DNA of 39,322 bases from Gracilinema caldarium (GCF_029265695.1 NZ_JAJUHW010000028.1:1-39322), one strand, 5' to 3'. Counted from the stretch's first letter, positions 7,725 to 17,250 are shown. Translations and numbers: made by a program. The notes: generated by a model not told the origin, from the sequence alone.

Positions 7725-9200
7725 TGATTTTTTTTCGAATACTGGAGGATAGCCCATGATTTTTTTATATAGTTTGGAAAAATGTTGTTCATCAGCATAG
7801 CCAACTGCCCAAGCTGCTTCTTTAACCGATAGTCCGGATCGTAACAAATTTCGGGCTTCTTGAATACGGCGTTTAGTTATATAGCTTGTAAAGGTTTCTC
7901 CAGTTTTTTGATGAAAAAGAGTAGAAAGATAATTAGGGCTAAAACCAAATAACGAGGCAACCTGGGTTATGCTAATAGATTCCATAGAATGACTGTCTAT
8001 AAATCTAATTATCTCGGTAAATGGTTCTTCCCGTTGGCTGTTTCCATTGTATCGCACCATACTAAGAAGATTTTCTTTGAAAGTATGGATCGCTTTATCT
8101 GATAGTCCCTGGGCAGATAAACCTAGTGATATGACCATAATTCGTTCTAAATAGTGCAGTAATTTTATTTGAAGTTGGGGCTCCACTTTTTCGAGGGTAA
8201 TAAAAAGATCTAAAATATGAGACTTATAAGCTAACCAGTCTTTTTTTCGCCAACTTTGAATTACCGAAACTATTTTTTTGCTTGCTTCAAGTTCTTGGGC
8301 AGTGAATGGCAAGAGCAATTCAGTGCTTGTTTCTAAATCAAGACAGCTATTCGGTAAAAGCGGTTCATACTTCAATACGTCCTTAATTTTAAAAATTTGT
8401 TCTCTGGCAATTTCGAAATTGAAGCAAGGCAAGCCTGTAATTATTTTAATGATATAAGTTTGATAATCATGTTGCAGCCGAGCTATCAGATGAGTAAGTA
8501 CAGACTCTTTAAATACTGATAGTGAAACAGGTTCTGAAAAACTACAGAGGGATTCATACAAACCGTTTTCCCAATCTGGATATATAAAGAGAGGAAATTC
8601 ATCATTGTTGTAGCACAGGTAATTATTTTTAATTGTTTGAATCACTGAATCTTGCGGGATGGATGGTCCCTGAAGGGATATAACAAGTGGATATAATTGA
8701 GACTTTTTAGTGTATCTTATTATAGATGGTAGATGATCCAACCCCTGATTCTCTGAATGAATAGGTTTTTCATGGTTTTGCAACAGTCTAATCCAAAATG
8801 ATTCAAGTTGTTTAATTTCTATTTTTTTAATTTCTCTCCATTTGTTAATGAGCATCGCGGTTATATTTTTAACTTCAAGAGGATCTGGTGGTTTTAAAAT
8901 GTAGCCCAAGGCCCCGAGAGTGAGAGCCCGTTTAGCATAGGGGAATTCAGCATAGGAACTAACAATAGCCCAAGGTATAGGTCGTAAATCTTTACAACGT
9001 TCCATTGCCTCAAGTCCATCCAACTTTGGCATTCGAATATCTACCAAGGCAATATCAATAAGCCCATTTTGAATAAGTTGTATAAGTTGCTGACCATTTT
9101 CAGATTCTATAAAAGAAATATCCGTAAAGTTTTCTTTAAGTATATATATCAGGTTGTAACGAGCAAGCTGTTCGTCATCTGCTACACCGATACGTATCAT
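7722..9200 (-). CDS. YesN-type response regulator with AraC DNA-binding domain
   Basis: Cytoplasmic transcription regulator, 492 residues. The N-terminal receiver domain has the acidic pair D8/D9, phosphoacceptor D54 (LVDIRMPKLDG), S81/S82 and K103 in place. A divergent middle region of about 270 residues has no domain I recognise. The C-terminal 100 residues hold two helix-turn-helix motifs of the AraC family: ITQVASLFGFSPNYLSTLF and VKEAAWAVGYADEQHFSKLY. It starts 12 bases after the histidine kinase stop, so the two form a pair. The adjacent rhamnose operon is its likely target and rhamnose a plausible signal, inferred from position only. Confidence 0.92.
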   Translation of the reverse strand: MIRIGVADDEQLARYNLIYILKENFTDISFIESENGQQLIQLIQNGLIDIALVDIRMPKLDGLEAMERCKDLRPIPWAIVSSYAEFPYAKRALTLGALGYILKPPDPLEVKNITAMLINKWREIKKIEIKQLESFWIRLLQNHEKPIHSENQGLDHLPSIIRYTKKSQLYPLVISLQGPSIPQDSVIQTIKNNYLCYNNDEFPLFIYPDWENGLYESLCSFSEPVSLSVFKESVLTHLIARLQHDYQTYIIKIITGLPCFNFEIAREQIFKIKDVLKYEPLLPNSCLDLETSTELLLPFTAQELEASKKIVSVIQSWRKKDWLAYKSHILDLFITLEKVEPQLQIKLLHYLERIMVISLGLSAQGLSDKAIHTFKENLLSMVRYNGNSQREEPFTEIIRFIDSHSMESISITQVASLFGFSPNYLSTLFHQKTGETFTSYITKRRIQEARNLLRSGLSVKEAAWAVGYADEQHFSKLYKKIMGYPPVFEKKS

Positions 9201-9212
9201 CGATCTAGTCCT

Positions 9213-11144
9213 TTACTCATTATTTTCGTCGAGAGGAAAGTATAGTTCAATTCTACAGCCTTCACCAGGTTTAGAATCAATATGAAATTGAGCTTGGCTG
9301 CCCCCGTCAGGCGCTGGATACCGTAGCTGTAGCCGCCGTTCCACGTTAGCCAAGCCTATTCCTTTTTGTGTTTTTTGAGGATCAAAGCCCTGTCCAGAAT
9401 CTTCTACAATAATGAAGAGGTACGAACCTGAAACTGTTGGATGTTTTGTTATACTCAATTTTATGCTTCCCATGTCACCTGTAGGTTCTATTCCGTGAAT
9501 AATTGCGTTTTCAATTAAGGGCTGAATTATTAGCTTGGGAATTCTAATGGTTTTTAATTCTTGTTCAATATCAATATTCCAAATAAGACGGTCTTGAAAC
9601 CTCAATTTTTGTAGTTCTAAATATTTCTCAATAAATGAAAGTTCTTCAGCAATAGTTGCAATGGCTTCATGGCTTACCGTGTATCGGAGCATATCTTTGA
9701 GGGCAAGAATTGAACGTTCCAAGCTATCCCGGTTCCCCATGCGGTTAAGAGCAGCAAACCCTCCCAATACATTATATAAAAAATGAGGTTGAACTTGTGA
9801 TTGCAATGCCTGGTATTCAGCACTTCGTTCTTCTACCAGTTCTGCATAAGTGTTAGCATTAGTAATAAGTAGTGCAGCAAATTCAATAAAATTTTCAATT
9901 CGTATCCGATCTAAGTCGTTAAAATCATCTTGAGCTCGATACAGTACAAGGACTCCTAGAAGCAACTTCTCTTTCAAAAAATGGGAATTGGAAGTCCCTT
10001 GAGTAGAATCAAAGCGCACAGAGCTAATGTCTTCTGTAGAGATCTTTTGAATTTCTACCAAAGGTGTAATTGGTATTATTGATGGATCTGCAAGGACTGT
10101 ATTTTCATTATTATGTTTTGAAACTATACATGAGAGATTATAAACTGATGAGTTCATACTAAAATATGCAGCTTCATCAACCTCGAGCAGATCGAGTGCA
10201 GCAGCAAGCACCGTTTGGAGAACCTGGTTTGTAGAATCGTTTTGACTGTTTTCAAGTGTTTTTTCTGAAATATGTTGTGCTATAGAAACTAGAGCTCTCA
10301 GATGTTCTTTTAAAATACTTGTATAACGATTAAAATGGGTAGCAAGTTCTTGGAATTCGTCATGGCTTGAAAATTTTAGCGGAGTGGAAAAATCTCCTTC
10401 TGCAACGGTATACAAAGCATTCCCTAAAATCTTGAGTCTTCTTACAATACGTGATGAAAAGAAAAGTGGTATAAGTGCTGCAAGAAGAGCTCCTAGTAAG
10501 CCTAATATGAGAAAAGAACGTACTAAATTACGTTGTATTTTGCGGCCTTCTGCATCCAATGCTTGGATAAAGTAATTTAAAAAACTTTCAAAACTGTTTG
10601 CTAGATAATAAGAAGTTTGCCGAGCCTCATCGAAAAGGGCAATCAAATCGCTATTACTTGATCTTTGAATTCTGATATAAAGATCTTCTCCCAAAAGTCC
10701 TGCGTCTTGAATATTCTGCAGCCGCATTTGCAGTCCAATTAACTTTCCGAAAGCTTTTTGGCTCATCAACTCTGCCGTAGCATATTCCTCTTTCAGTACA
10801 CCTTCATGAACCAAAGAGATGAGGGTTGGATCCTCTATAAAAGTACGAAACTGGTTCTGAAATTGGATGGATGCCTCTTTCCAGGATCTAACCGCTGAGG
10901 TGTAAACATCGAAATAAAGAACATCCTTCAGGTTACTATAGGTATCAGGAGCAAATGCTCCTATCATGACATCCTTGGTAAGCTGTCTAACTCGGCGTGA
11001 TTGTTCTAGAAGTTCCTGGCCCTTTAAAGCGGCCTCTGAGAGTTTCTGGAGCCGCACCTGGGTAAAGAGTGAAAGTCCGACTAGAGTTAAAACAATGAAA
11101 AATATGCAGCTATACAGGGCTATAAATTTATACCGCAGCCGCAT
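9213..11144 (-). CDS. YesM-type membrane sensor histidine kinase
   Basis: Inner-membrane sensor, 643 residues from the chosen ATG. TM1 covers about residues 7-29, an extracytoplasmic helical region 30-205, TM2 208-229, and HAMP 229-282 (TVAEGDFSTPLKF...HDEFQELATHFN). A GAF-like stretch spans about 300-428. The PF06580-type dimerisation/phosphorylation block has H454 (LQSQVQPHFLYNVLGGF), and the ATPase domain has PLIENAIIHGIEP and VEDSGQGFD. An in-frame start 31 codons further upstream exists, but that extension lies inside the upstream RarA-fusion gene and looks like shadow coding. The ATG at 11144 puts TM1 at the N-terminus and leaves a 17-base overlap. It likely phosphorylates the following regulator. 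Confidence 0.9.
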   Translation of the reverse strand: MRLRYKFIALYSCIFFIVLTLVGLSLFTQVRLQKLSEAALKGQELLEQSRRVRQLTKDVMIGAFAPDTYSNLKDVLYFDVYTSAVRSWKEASIQFQNQFRTFIEDPTLISLVHEGVLKEEYATAELMSQKAFGKLIGLQMRLQNIQDAGLLGEDLYIRIQRSSNSDLIALFDEARQTSYYLANSFESFLNYFIQALDAEGRKIQRNLVRSFLILGLLGALLAALIPLFFSSRIVRRLKILGNALYTVAEGDFSTPLKFSSHDEFQELATHFNRYTSILKEHLRALVSIAQHISEKTLENSQNDSTNQVLQTVLAAALDLLEVDEAAYFSMNSSVYNLSCIVSKHNNENTVLADPSIIPITPLVEIQKISTEDISSVRFDSTQGTSNSHFLKEKLLLGVLVLYRAQDDFNDLDRIRIENFIEFAALLITNANTYAELVEERSAEYQALQSQVQPHFLYNVLGGFAALNRMGNRDSLERSILALKDMLRYTVSHEAIATIAEELSFIEKYLELQKLRFQDRLIWNIDIEQELKTIRIPKLIIQPLIENAIIHGIEPTGDMGSIKLSITKHPTVSGSYLFIIVEDSGQGFDPQKTQKGIGLANVERRLQLRYPAPDGGSQAQFHIDSKPGEGCRIELYFPLDENNE

Positions 11145-13410
11145 GGATGTGTAGGGCCTCCCATTCCCAGACGAGCGGTCCCTGGCGGGCGATGGAGGTG
11201 ATAATTTCTTTGAGTTTTGATGCCTCTTCCGCTCCAAGAGTTTCCGCTAGATATTTCCCCCAGGAAGATCGATCTGTGTCAAACCAGCTCCGTGTGTCTG
11301 TTTCGCTGATAAGCCGTTCTTCCCTTCGCTTGAGGGATGTGAGCTTTGGTTCAAACCCTGTGCTGCGAAGGGCGGTCTCAAGATTGTCTGGAGCCCAGGC
11401 GAAGCTGTAGCTAGCCCAGAACTGTTCTTCCGCTTCGCGGAGCTTTGGAAGCAGTGAAGCGGCTGTTTCCGCAAGGGGGCCTGTGAGCCGGTCCTGCTCC
11501 CGCTCCAATAGGTTCGCAATGCGCTGGCCCCGGCGGGGCGGGCTTGCGAGGATACGGAGTATGCCTTTCGGGGCAAGGAGATTTCGGGCTTGCTGGGCAA
11601 AATGTACCATTCGTTCCTGGACTGATAGCCCTGGTAAAGGCCGCCTCATAAAATCCCTGGCAAGTATATATTCAAACCTATCGGTTCCAAAGTCCTTTAT
11701 CGCTTCTTCCCGATCTGGCAGATCCCGACCAGTCAGTACCATGAGCTGGGGGAGCTCTTCCTCTTCGAGGTTTACGCCCCGCTGCCGGGCGAAGTGAAGC
11801 AGGGCTTCCCGGTTCTGTTCCTGGGAGATCAGGCCTGCCGCAAGGCCTTCCGGGGCGCGGCGCAGGGCTTCCCAAAGGAGGAGTCCTTCATCAGCGTTGT
11901 ATATGAGGATACGGTCCTGCCGCTTAATTGGTAAATCAGAGTAGAGAAGATCCCGGTCTTCCAGCAGGGTCCGGGAACGGCTCCCTTCGAGCCGTTTGAA
12001 CCAGCCTTCCCGGCCGCGGCTTGCGGCAGACCAGGATAGTTCTTCCGTTTCATCCTTACCTTTTCCCAAATCCTGGAGTATCACCGCCGTCTGGAGTTCC
12101 CGTTTTCGCAGGACTTCGTCCCGTATAGAGCCCTCATAGCCGATTTCGCTCGGATTATAAAAGGTTTTTCCCCGCAGAGCCGCGGGCAGATACTGCTGGG
12201 CTGCCCAGTGTTCCCGGTATGCGTGGGGATAAACATAGCCTTCCCCGTGGCCGAAACCCTCCTTGTCCCGGCTCCCATCCTTGAGGTGCTTGGGTACCTC
12301 TGCATCCTCCTTTTCGATTTCTGCTAGAGCATCAAAAAAGGCGAGGGTGCTGTTGGATTTCGGCGCCGTGGCCAGGTACAGGGCCGCCTGGGCGAGGGGG
12401 AAGTTCCCCTCAGGAAAGCCAATACGATCAAAGGCTTCGGCGCAGGATATCACTACGCTTAATGCATGAGGGTCCGCAAGGCCCACATCTTCGCTGGCAA
12501 GGATAATCATGCGTCTAAAGATAAAGGCCGGGTCCTCGCCGGCTCGAACCATTTTTGCAAGCCAGTAGAGGGCCGCATCTGGGTCGCTGCCCCGGACACT
12601 TTTAATAAAGGCGCTGATGGTGTCAAAATGGTAATCCCCATCCTTGTCGTAAAGGACCGCCCGCCGCTGTATGCTTTCTTCCGCCGCTTCCATGCTGATA
12701 AAGATTTCGGACCCATCCTCAGGGGGCCAGCGGGGCGGGGTGGTTTCTACCGCTAGTTCTAGGGCATTAAGGAGGCTCCTCGCGTCCCCCGATGCTACTT
12801 CCACCAGGTGTTCCAGGGCCCCGCTTTCGAAACGGACCTGCCAGCGGCCATAGCCCCGTTCCTTGTCCGCCAGGGCGCGGCGGGCGGTTTCGAACAAGGC
12901 TTCTTCTGTCAGGGGCTTGAGCTGGAAGATCCGGCTCCGGCTCACGAGGGCTCGGTTTACCTCGAAAAAGGGGTTTTCAGTGGTGGCTCCGATCAGGATG
13001 ACCGTGCCGTTTTCCACCCAGGGGAGCAGGGCATCCTGCTGGGCCTTGTTCCATCTATGAACCTCGTCTACAAAGAGAATGGTCCGCTGGCCGTAAAGCC
13101 TGCGTCGGTCATCGGCCCGGTCTATGGCTTCTCGGATGTCCTTTACCCCTGCGAGGACCGCGTTGAGGCTTTCGAAGCTGCTTTTGGTGGTGTTGGCAAT
13201 GACCCGGGCGAGGCTCGTTTTACCAGTTCCCGGGGGACCGTAAAAAATGAGGGAGGAGAGCCGGTCGGCCTGTATGGACCGGCGCAGGAGCCGGCCGGGA
13301 CCGACTATATGGTCCTGGCCGATAACTTCGTCCAAAGTCCGGGGCCGCATTCGGTCTGCCAGGGGACCGGAAGGGGGTAGGGCTCCGTCGGCGGTAAAAA
13401 GTTCGTTCAT
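11128..13410 (-). CDS. rarA: RarA/MgsA replication-associated AAA+ ATPase fused to an extra C-terminal domain
   Basis: The N-terminal about 430 residues are a RarA (MgsA, Mgs1/WRNIP1) clamp-loader-like ATPase acting at stalled replication forks. They carry Walker A GPPGTGKTS (58-66), Walker B ILFVDEVHR (D115/E116), sensor GATTENPFFEVN, and the MgsA tetramerisation region ending YPHAYREHWAAQQYLP and YNPSEIGYE. The last about 310 residues are extra. Phrases such as DRILIYNADEGLLLWEALRR, FEYILARDFMRRPL and ARNLLAPKGILRILASPPRRG resemble a Rossmann/methyltransferase-like fold, but I see no clear glycine-rich SAM motif. At 760 aa it matches a known RarA/unknown-domain fusion class, not a plain RarA (about 440 aa). 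Promoted with, and overlapping, the sensor kinase. Confidence 0.9.
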   Translation of the reverse strand: MNELFTADGALPPSGPLADRMRPRTLDEVIGQDHIVGPGRLLRRSIQADRLSSLIFYGPPGTGKTSLARVIANTTKSSFESLNAVLAGVKDIREAIDRADDRRRLYGQRTILFVDEVHRWNKAQQDALLPWVENGTVILIGATTENPFFEVNRALVSRSRIFQLKPLTEEALFETARRALADKERGYGRWQVRFESGALEHLVEVASGDARSLLNALELAVETTPPRWPPEDGSEIFISMEAAEESIQRRAVLYDKDGDYHFDTISAFIKSVRGSDPDAALYWLAKMVRAGEDPAFIFRRMIILASEDVGLADPHALSVVISCAEAFDRIGFPEGNFPLAQAALYLATAPKSNSTLAFFDALAEIEKEDAEVPKHLKDGSRDKEGFGHGEGYVYPHAYREHWAAQQYLPAALRGKTFYNPSEIGYEGSIRDEVLRKRELQTAVILQDLGKGKDETEELSWSAASRGREGWFKRLEGSRSRTLLEDRDLLYSDLPIKRQDRILIYNADEGLLLWEALRRAPEGLAAGLISQEQNREALLHFARQRGVNLEEEELPQLMVLTGRDLPDREEAIKDFGTDRFEYILARDFMRRPLPGLSVQERMVHFAQQARNLLAPKGILRILASPPRRGQRIANLLEREQDRLTGPLAETAASLLPKLREAEEQFWASYSFAWAPDNLETALRSTGFEPKLTSLKRREERLISETDTRSWFDTDRSSWGKYLAETLGAEEASKLKEIITSIARQGPLVWEWEALHIHAAAV

Positions 13411-13484
13411 AGCCGCTCGTATAAGCTCGGTTTCGGACCGGACCTCAGTGGTTTCTGCCTCTGGAGGCCGGCCCTGCGCCGCTC

Positions 13485-14588
13485 CTATTCTTCAGCGTTC
13501 CAGCTGCCCCGGTAGGCCCAGAGACCGTCGGTGAGGGTGCTCGCAAAGAGGGTGGAGCCAAGGCTTGCGGGGGCCTGGTAGAGGGCGCTTACTATTTTTT
13601 GCCCCAGGGACTGCTGGTAGGTGGTTTTGTCCGCCACGGTGGTGGGACTCCCATCGCCAGGCACCTTAATGCTCACCGTGCTAGGAAGGTCGCCACTGGT
13701 TAACGGCAACTCCCAATAGCCGTTGGTATAGGTGCTGTACCGGCGGCCTGCAAGGAGGAGACTAGAAGTCTCGTCAGTCCAGACCGCTAGGGCTCCCGTA
13801 TAGGGGTAGCTCGTGTCGCTTGCGGCGGAGACCTCACTGAAACCGCCGCTTGAGCCTTTAAGCATATAGCCGCCGCTCCCCACGGCCACCACTTCTGTTG
13901 CCAGGGCAATGAGGCCGTTGAGCCGGTACTTAGTGTCCGTGCTGCCAGAGATAGGTGTGGCTGAATGAAAATTGCTGGCTAAAGCTGCCGTATAGATCCC
14001 CTTGCCGGTCACCGCCAGGTAATAGTTGCCACCCATGTTGACCGCCCCGACTAGGCTGCCCGGCACACTGTCACTTACCGTAATGCTAGATAGAGCGGTG
14101 GCGAGATTGCCACCATTGTCGTACAGCACTGCCGCTTCGGTGCCGCCAGAGTTCCGAGCTCCTACAAAGAGGGTGGCCCCGGCGCCGAAAATGGCCCCCA
14201 GTATGGAATAGTTGGTGCTATTGGTAACAGGGGCCCAGTTCGTGCCGTCTGTAGTTTTATAAAGGGTTGTGCTTATGCTGCCTGTGCCATCCACCGAGAG
14301 CGCATAGAGCGCAGTGGACGTGGCAGCCACTTCCCGGATATTCCCTCCAGGCTGGTTTTCCAGGGCTATCCAAGATGAACCATCATAGACCCAGATTTTG
14401 CCGTTAGCTGTGTAGAGTCGGTCGTGACTGCTTACGTTGGAGGCCACAATCCGCGATGGCCCGCCGGCAATCACCGGGTCCTTGGGAGGCGTTTCTTTAG
14501 AAATGTTATAAAACAGGGGACTCTGGTTGCAGGAAAGGGCGAGGAGGGAGATCACCATCAGAGCGGTATACATCAATCTGCGTTTCAT
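13485..14588 (-). CDS. Hypothetical lipoprotein, beta-rich
   Basis: A 367-residue exported lipoprotein. The signal peptide MKRRLMYTALMVISLLALSC ends in a good lipobox with C20. The mature part is Ser/Thr/Gly-rich with repeated short strands such as RLYTANGKIWVYDGSSWIAL, ALYALSVDGTGSISTTLYKT and GYMLKGSSGGFSEVSAA, suggesting a beta-propeller-like repeat fold, although I cannot count blades reliably. Ten bases separate it from the upstream outer-membrane protein gene, and 74 bases from rarA downstream. A GGGAG site precedes the ATG. Specific function is unknown; a surface or periplasmic partner of the neighbouring barrel is possible. Confidence 0.85.
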   Translation of the reverse strand: MKRRLMYTALMVISLLALSCNQSPLFYNISKETPPKDPVIAGGPSRIVASNVSSHDRLYTANGKIWVYDGSSWIALENQPGGNIREVAATSTALYALSVDGTGSISTTLYKTTDGTNWAPVTNSTNYSILGAIFGAGATLFVGARNSGGTEAAVLYDNGGNLATALSSITVSDSVPGSLVGAVNMGGNYYLAVTGKGIYTAALASNFHSATPISGSTDTKYRLNGLIALATEVVAVGSGGYMLKGSSGGFSEVSAASDTSYPYTGALAVWTDETSSLLLAGRRYSTYTNGYWELPLTSGDLPSTVSIKVPGDGSPTTVADKTTYQQSLGQKIVSALYQAPASLGSTLFASTLTDGLWAYRGSWNAEE

Positions 14589-14598
14589 AGCTGCTCCC

Positions 14599-15273
14599 TT
14601 AGAAATGGTATCGGGCTGCCAGGGTTACACCCAGGAAATTGCCGTACATGGTCTGGGCCGGATCGGAAAACCACTGGGGCAGCCACCACCAGTCAGCGTT
14701 GAGTCCAAAGGACCAGTCAGGGTTAAAGCGCCAGTAGACCGCGGCGGAGGGCTTTATGATAAGGCCGAAGTAGCCCTTGTCCAGGTACCCCTGATTAGCC
14801 GCCCCAATGGTAAGGGCCAGGGGAAATTCAAAGCGGTTAAGAACAAACTGATAACCCAGCCGGATGCCGAAGGGGACGAGGTACAGCATATTTGCCCCGA
14901 CGGTGGAGGAAAAACTCCCGCCGATTTCGCCGCCCACGGAAAAGTGGGAGGTAAAAAAGTAATTGTAATTAAGATATCCGGTCCCGCCGGTGTTTATGTT
15001 GGTTTTCTGGATACCCGCGCTGTTGTAATAAAAGAGGGGAACCAGGGGGCCCATGGCGATGACAAAGGTCTGGTCGCCCCGGGAATAGGTGGCGATTTTT
15101 ACTTTGCTCCAGTCCGACTCAATAGGGAGGTTCGAAGCACCCCCGTTCTGATCCTGGCCGCTTTCAGTCCCGCCGGAATTTTCCTGGGCAGGGATCTCGC
15201 GAGGCAGGACCATCGAAACACCCATGAGACCGAGGACCGCAAGGATGACTACCAAATGTTTGCGTATGGACAT
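14599..15273 (-). CDS. Outer-membrane beta-barrel protein, hypothetical
   Basis: A 224-residue exported protein. The signal peptide MSIRKHLVVILAVLGLMGVS is followed by a cleavage region near PREIPAQ/EN. The mature protein has alternating hydrophobic strands (YLNYNYFFTSHFSVGGEIGG, LVPFGIRLGYQF, FGLNADWWWLP) and ends in the aromatic TLAARYHF typical of barrels inserted by BamA. The frame extends 46 codons upstream, but the ATG at 15273 has an AAGGAG site about nine bases away and begins the signal peptide, so I chose it. It is the first gene of the minus-strand operon leading to rarA and the two-component genes. Confidence 0.82.
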   Translation of the reverse strand: MSIRKHLVVILAVLGLMGVSMVLPREIPAQENSGGTESGQDQNGGASNLPIESDWSKVKIATYSRGDQTFVIAMGPLVPLFYYNSAGIQKTNINTGGTGYLNYNYFFTSHFSVGGEIGGSFSSTVGANMLYLVPFGIRLGYQFVLNRFEFPLALTIGAANQGYLDKGYFGLIIKPSAAVYWRFNPDWSFGLNADWWWLPQWFSDPAQTMYGNFLGVTLAARYHF

Positions 15274-15304
15274 GCACCATCTCCTTCTATGCACGGTTGC
15301 TTCT

Positions 15305-15333
15305 ACTATATAGAAAGGTTCAAAGCCTGGCAA
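15305..15333 (-). promoter_or_regulatory. Promoter of the outer-membrane protein / rarA operon
   Basis: Minus-strand TTGCCA (15328-15333), a 17-base spacer and TATAGT (15305-15310) form a near-consensus sigma70 promoter. The predicted start at about 15298 gives a 25-base leader with the AAGGAG site of the outer-membrane protein gene. Confidence 0.65.
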
Positions 15334-15549
15334 CAGCGCGAGAACCCTTTTTGGCATACCGCTTGTACCGCTATGGGCGGTCATGGTAGAACGTATCACA
15401 ACAAACAGCAAATACCTAAGGTTACGTGGGCTACAAGTAATTGCAAAGCCAATTTAAACACGCGATGCGTAGTAATCAACTTTTGAAATTGGCTAATATA
15501 AAGTTTCATGTACCCAATATGCCTTACATTGCAAAGTAGGAGGGAAACC

Positions 15550-16431
15550 ATGTCAGCCCAGCTCATAGATGGAAAGCTTATTGCTCAAAAAATACGGCAG
15601 GATGCGGCGGATCGGACACAAAAGCTCCGTGCCAGGGGCATACAGCCCTGCCTTGCGGTAGTACTGGTGGGTGAAGATCCGGCCAGTGTCTCGTATGTGA
15701 CCGCCAAGGAGCGGGCCCTGGAAGAAGCGGGCATGGCGAGCCAGGACATCAGGCTGCCCCAAGAAACTTCTGAGATAGAGCTCCTTACTATTATTGATAA
15801 ACTGAACCAGGACCCCCAGGTTCACGGTATTCTAGTTCAGCTGCCCCTGCCCAAACATATTAACGAGGACCGGATCATTACCGCCATAGAGCCTGCCAAG
15901 GACGTGGACGGCTTTCACCCCGTGTCGGTAGGCAATATGGTGCTGGGCCGGCCTGGCTTTCTGCCCTGTACGCCCCACGGTGTATTGGTATTGCTCAGGG
16001 AACTCAGTATCCCCACTAACGGAGCCCATGCGGTAATGGTAGGCCGGTCCAATATTGTGGGTAAGCCCCTGGCGAATCTTTTAACCCGCAGGGATATCAA
16101 CGCTACGGTAACGGTTTGCCATACGGGCACTCGGGACCTGGCGGACCATTGCCGCAGGGCGGACATTCTAATTGCAGCCGCAGGCCGGCCAGGTCTCATT
16201 ACAGCGGATATGGTAAGGCCCGGCGCAGCGGTCATCGATGTGGGGGTGAACCGGGTAGAAGATCCGGCGGCAAAAAAGGGCTACCGCCTCGTGGGTGATG
16301 TGGACTTTGAGGGAGTTAAGGAAGTGGCTTCCTTCATTACCCCTGTACCGGGAGGGGTGGGTCCTATGACGATTGCCATGCTTATCCAGAACGTGGTTCA
16401 GGCGGCGGAACACCGGCTCCAGGGAGTCTAA
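15550..16431 (+). CDS. folD: Bifunctional methylenetetrahydrofolate dehydrogenase / methenyltetrahydrofolate cyclohydrolase
   Basis: Cytoplasmic one-carbon enzyme interconverting 5,10-methylene-, 5,10-methenyl- and 10-formyl-tetrahydrofolate with NADP. The 293 residues match the usual 280-300. Visible signatures are SYVTAKERALEEAGM (catalytic Tyr and Lys), KDVDGFHPVSVGNM, PCTPHGVLVLL, VGRSNIVGKPLANLL (dinucleotide fold) and PVPGGVGPMTIAML. The frame continues 14 codons upstream, but AGGAGG at 15538-15543, six bases before the ATG at 15550, fixes the start at MSAQLIDGK. A TATAAA-like -10 at 15497-15502 lacks a good -35, so the promoter is uncertain. First gene of an operon continuing to 20192. 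Confidence 0.97.
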   Translation: MSAQLIDGKLIAQKIRQDAADRTQKLRARGIQPCLAVVLVGEDPASVSYVTAKERALEEAGMASQDIRLPQETSEIELLTIIDKLNQDPQVHGILVQLPLPKHINEDRIITAIEPAKDVDGFHPVSVGNMVLGRPGFLPCTPHGVLVLLRELSIPTNGAHAVMVGRSNIVGKPLANLLTRRDINATVTVCHTGTRDLADHCRRADILIAAAGRPGLITADMVRPGAAVIDVGVNRVEDPAAKKGYRLVGDVDFEGVKEVASFITPVPGGVGPMTIAMLIQNVVQAAEHRLQGV

Positions 16432-16434
16432 GCC

Positions 16435-17250
16435 ATGGCAGAAACCTGTTCCTGCCTTATGGAAGATGTTCAAAACCAGCGAGATGACCGGGATGTGCCC
16501 CTTTCTAAGGTAGGCATTAAGGGTGTGCGTTATCCCATCCGGGTTCTGGACAAGGCAAAATCGGTGCAGCATACCACCGCTACGGTGGACCTCTATGCGG
16601 ACCTTCCCCGGCATTTTAAGGGCACCCACATGAGCCGCTTTATCGAAGTTTTAGAACGGCATAAGGAGGACCTCTCCATGCCGCGGTTTTTGCAGATGCT
16701 GGGCGAAATTCGCAGTGATCTGGAAGCCGAATCGGCCTTTGGCCGTATTGCCTTTCCCTATTTTATCGAAAAGGCCGCGCCCGTTTCGGGACTTAAGAGT
16801 TCCATGGTTTACGAGTGCCGTTACGAAGGGAGCGTCAATTCCCAGGAAAAGCATTTTACCGTAGAAGTCTCAGTGCCGGTCACCACGGTCTGCCCCTGTT
16901 CAAAGGCAATCAGCGACCGGGGGGCCCACAACCAGCGGGGCATCGTCCGGGTAGAAGTAGAACTGGGTCCCTTTTTCTGGATTGAAGACCTTATCGACAT
17001 CGTAGAACAGGCGGCTTCCAGTCCTGTGTATACCCTGCTTAAGCGGGAGGACGAAAAGTATATCACTGAACAGGCCTATGACAATCCTAAGTTTGTTGAA
17101 GATCTCGTGCGGGATGTGTATATTGGAATCAAGGCCCTCAATCGTTTTCCGCGCTTTTCTGTGGAGGCGGAGAATTTTGAGAGCATCCATAACCATAGTG
17201 CCTTCGCGTACGCTGAGTATGGAAGGCTGAAGGAGTTAAATCATGAATGA
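16435..17250 (+). CDS. folE2: GTP cyclohydrolase I type 2 (FolE2)
   Basis: Converts GTP to 7,8-dihydroneopterin triphosphate, the first step of folate biosynthesis, using the FolE2 (PF02649) fold, which differs from zinc-dependent FolE. The 271 residues are full length. Landmarks are DVPLSKVGIKGVRYPI near the N-terminus, THMSRFIEVL, TVEVSVPVTTVCPCSKAISD with the conserved cysteine pair, GAHNQRGIVRVEV, and the late EAENFESIHNHSAFA. It starts three bases after folD, so folate synthesis and folate interconversion are co-expressed. Its last bases overlap the next gene by eight. Confidence 0.96.
   Translation: MAETCSCLMEDVQNQRDDRDVPLSKVGIKGVRYPIRVLDKAKSVQHTTATVDLYADLPRHFKGTHMSRFIEVLERHKEDLSMPRFLQMLGEIRSDLEAESAFGRIAFPYFIEKAAPVSGLKSSMVYECRYEGSVNSQEKHFTVEVSVPVTTVCPCSKAISDRGAHNQRGIVRVEVELGPFFWIEDLIDIVEQAASSPVYTLLKREDEKYITEQAYDNPKFVEDLVRDVYIGIKALNRFPRFSVEAENFESIHNHSAFAYAEYGRLKELNHE

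Noticed and set aside
11145..11237. N-terminal extension of the sensor kinase
   Set aside because: The extra 31 residues are Ser/Pro/Arg-rich out-of-frame translation of the rarA fusion end and would place TM1 unusually deep.
12808..13380. A 190-codon plus-strand frame opposite rarA
   Set aside because: It is antisense to the conserved AAA+ domain and has no recognisable motif; a G+C-rich shadow.
14527..15486. A 319-codon plus-strand frame before folD
   Set aside because: It runs antisense to the outer-membrane protein and its promoter and lacks a family match, while the minus-strand frame has a signal peptide and a barrel-type C-terminus.
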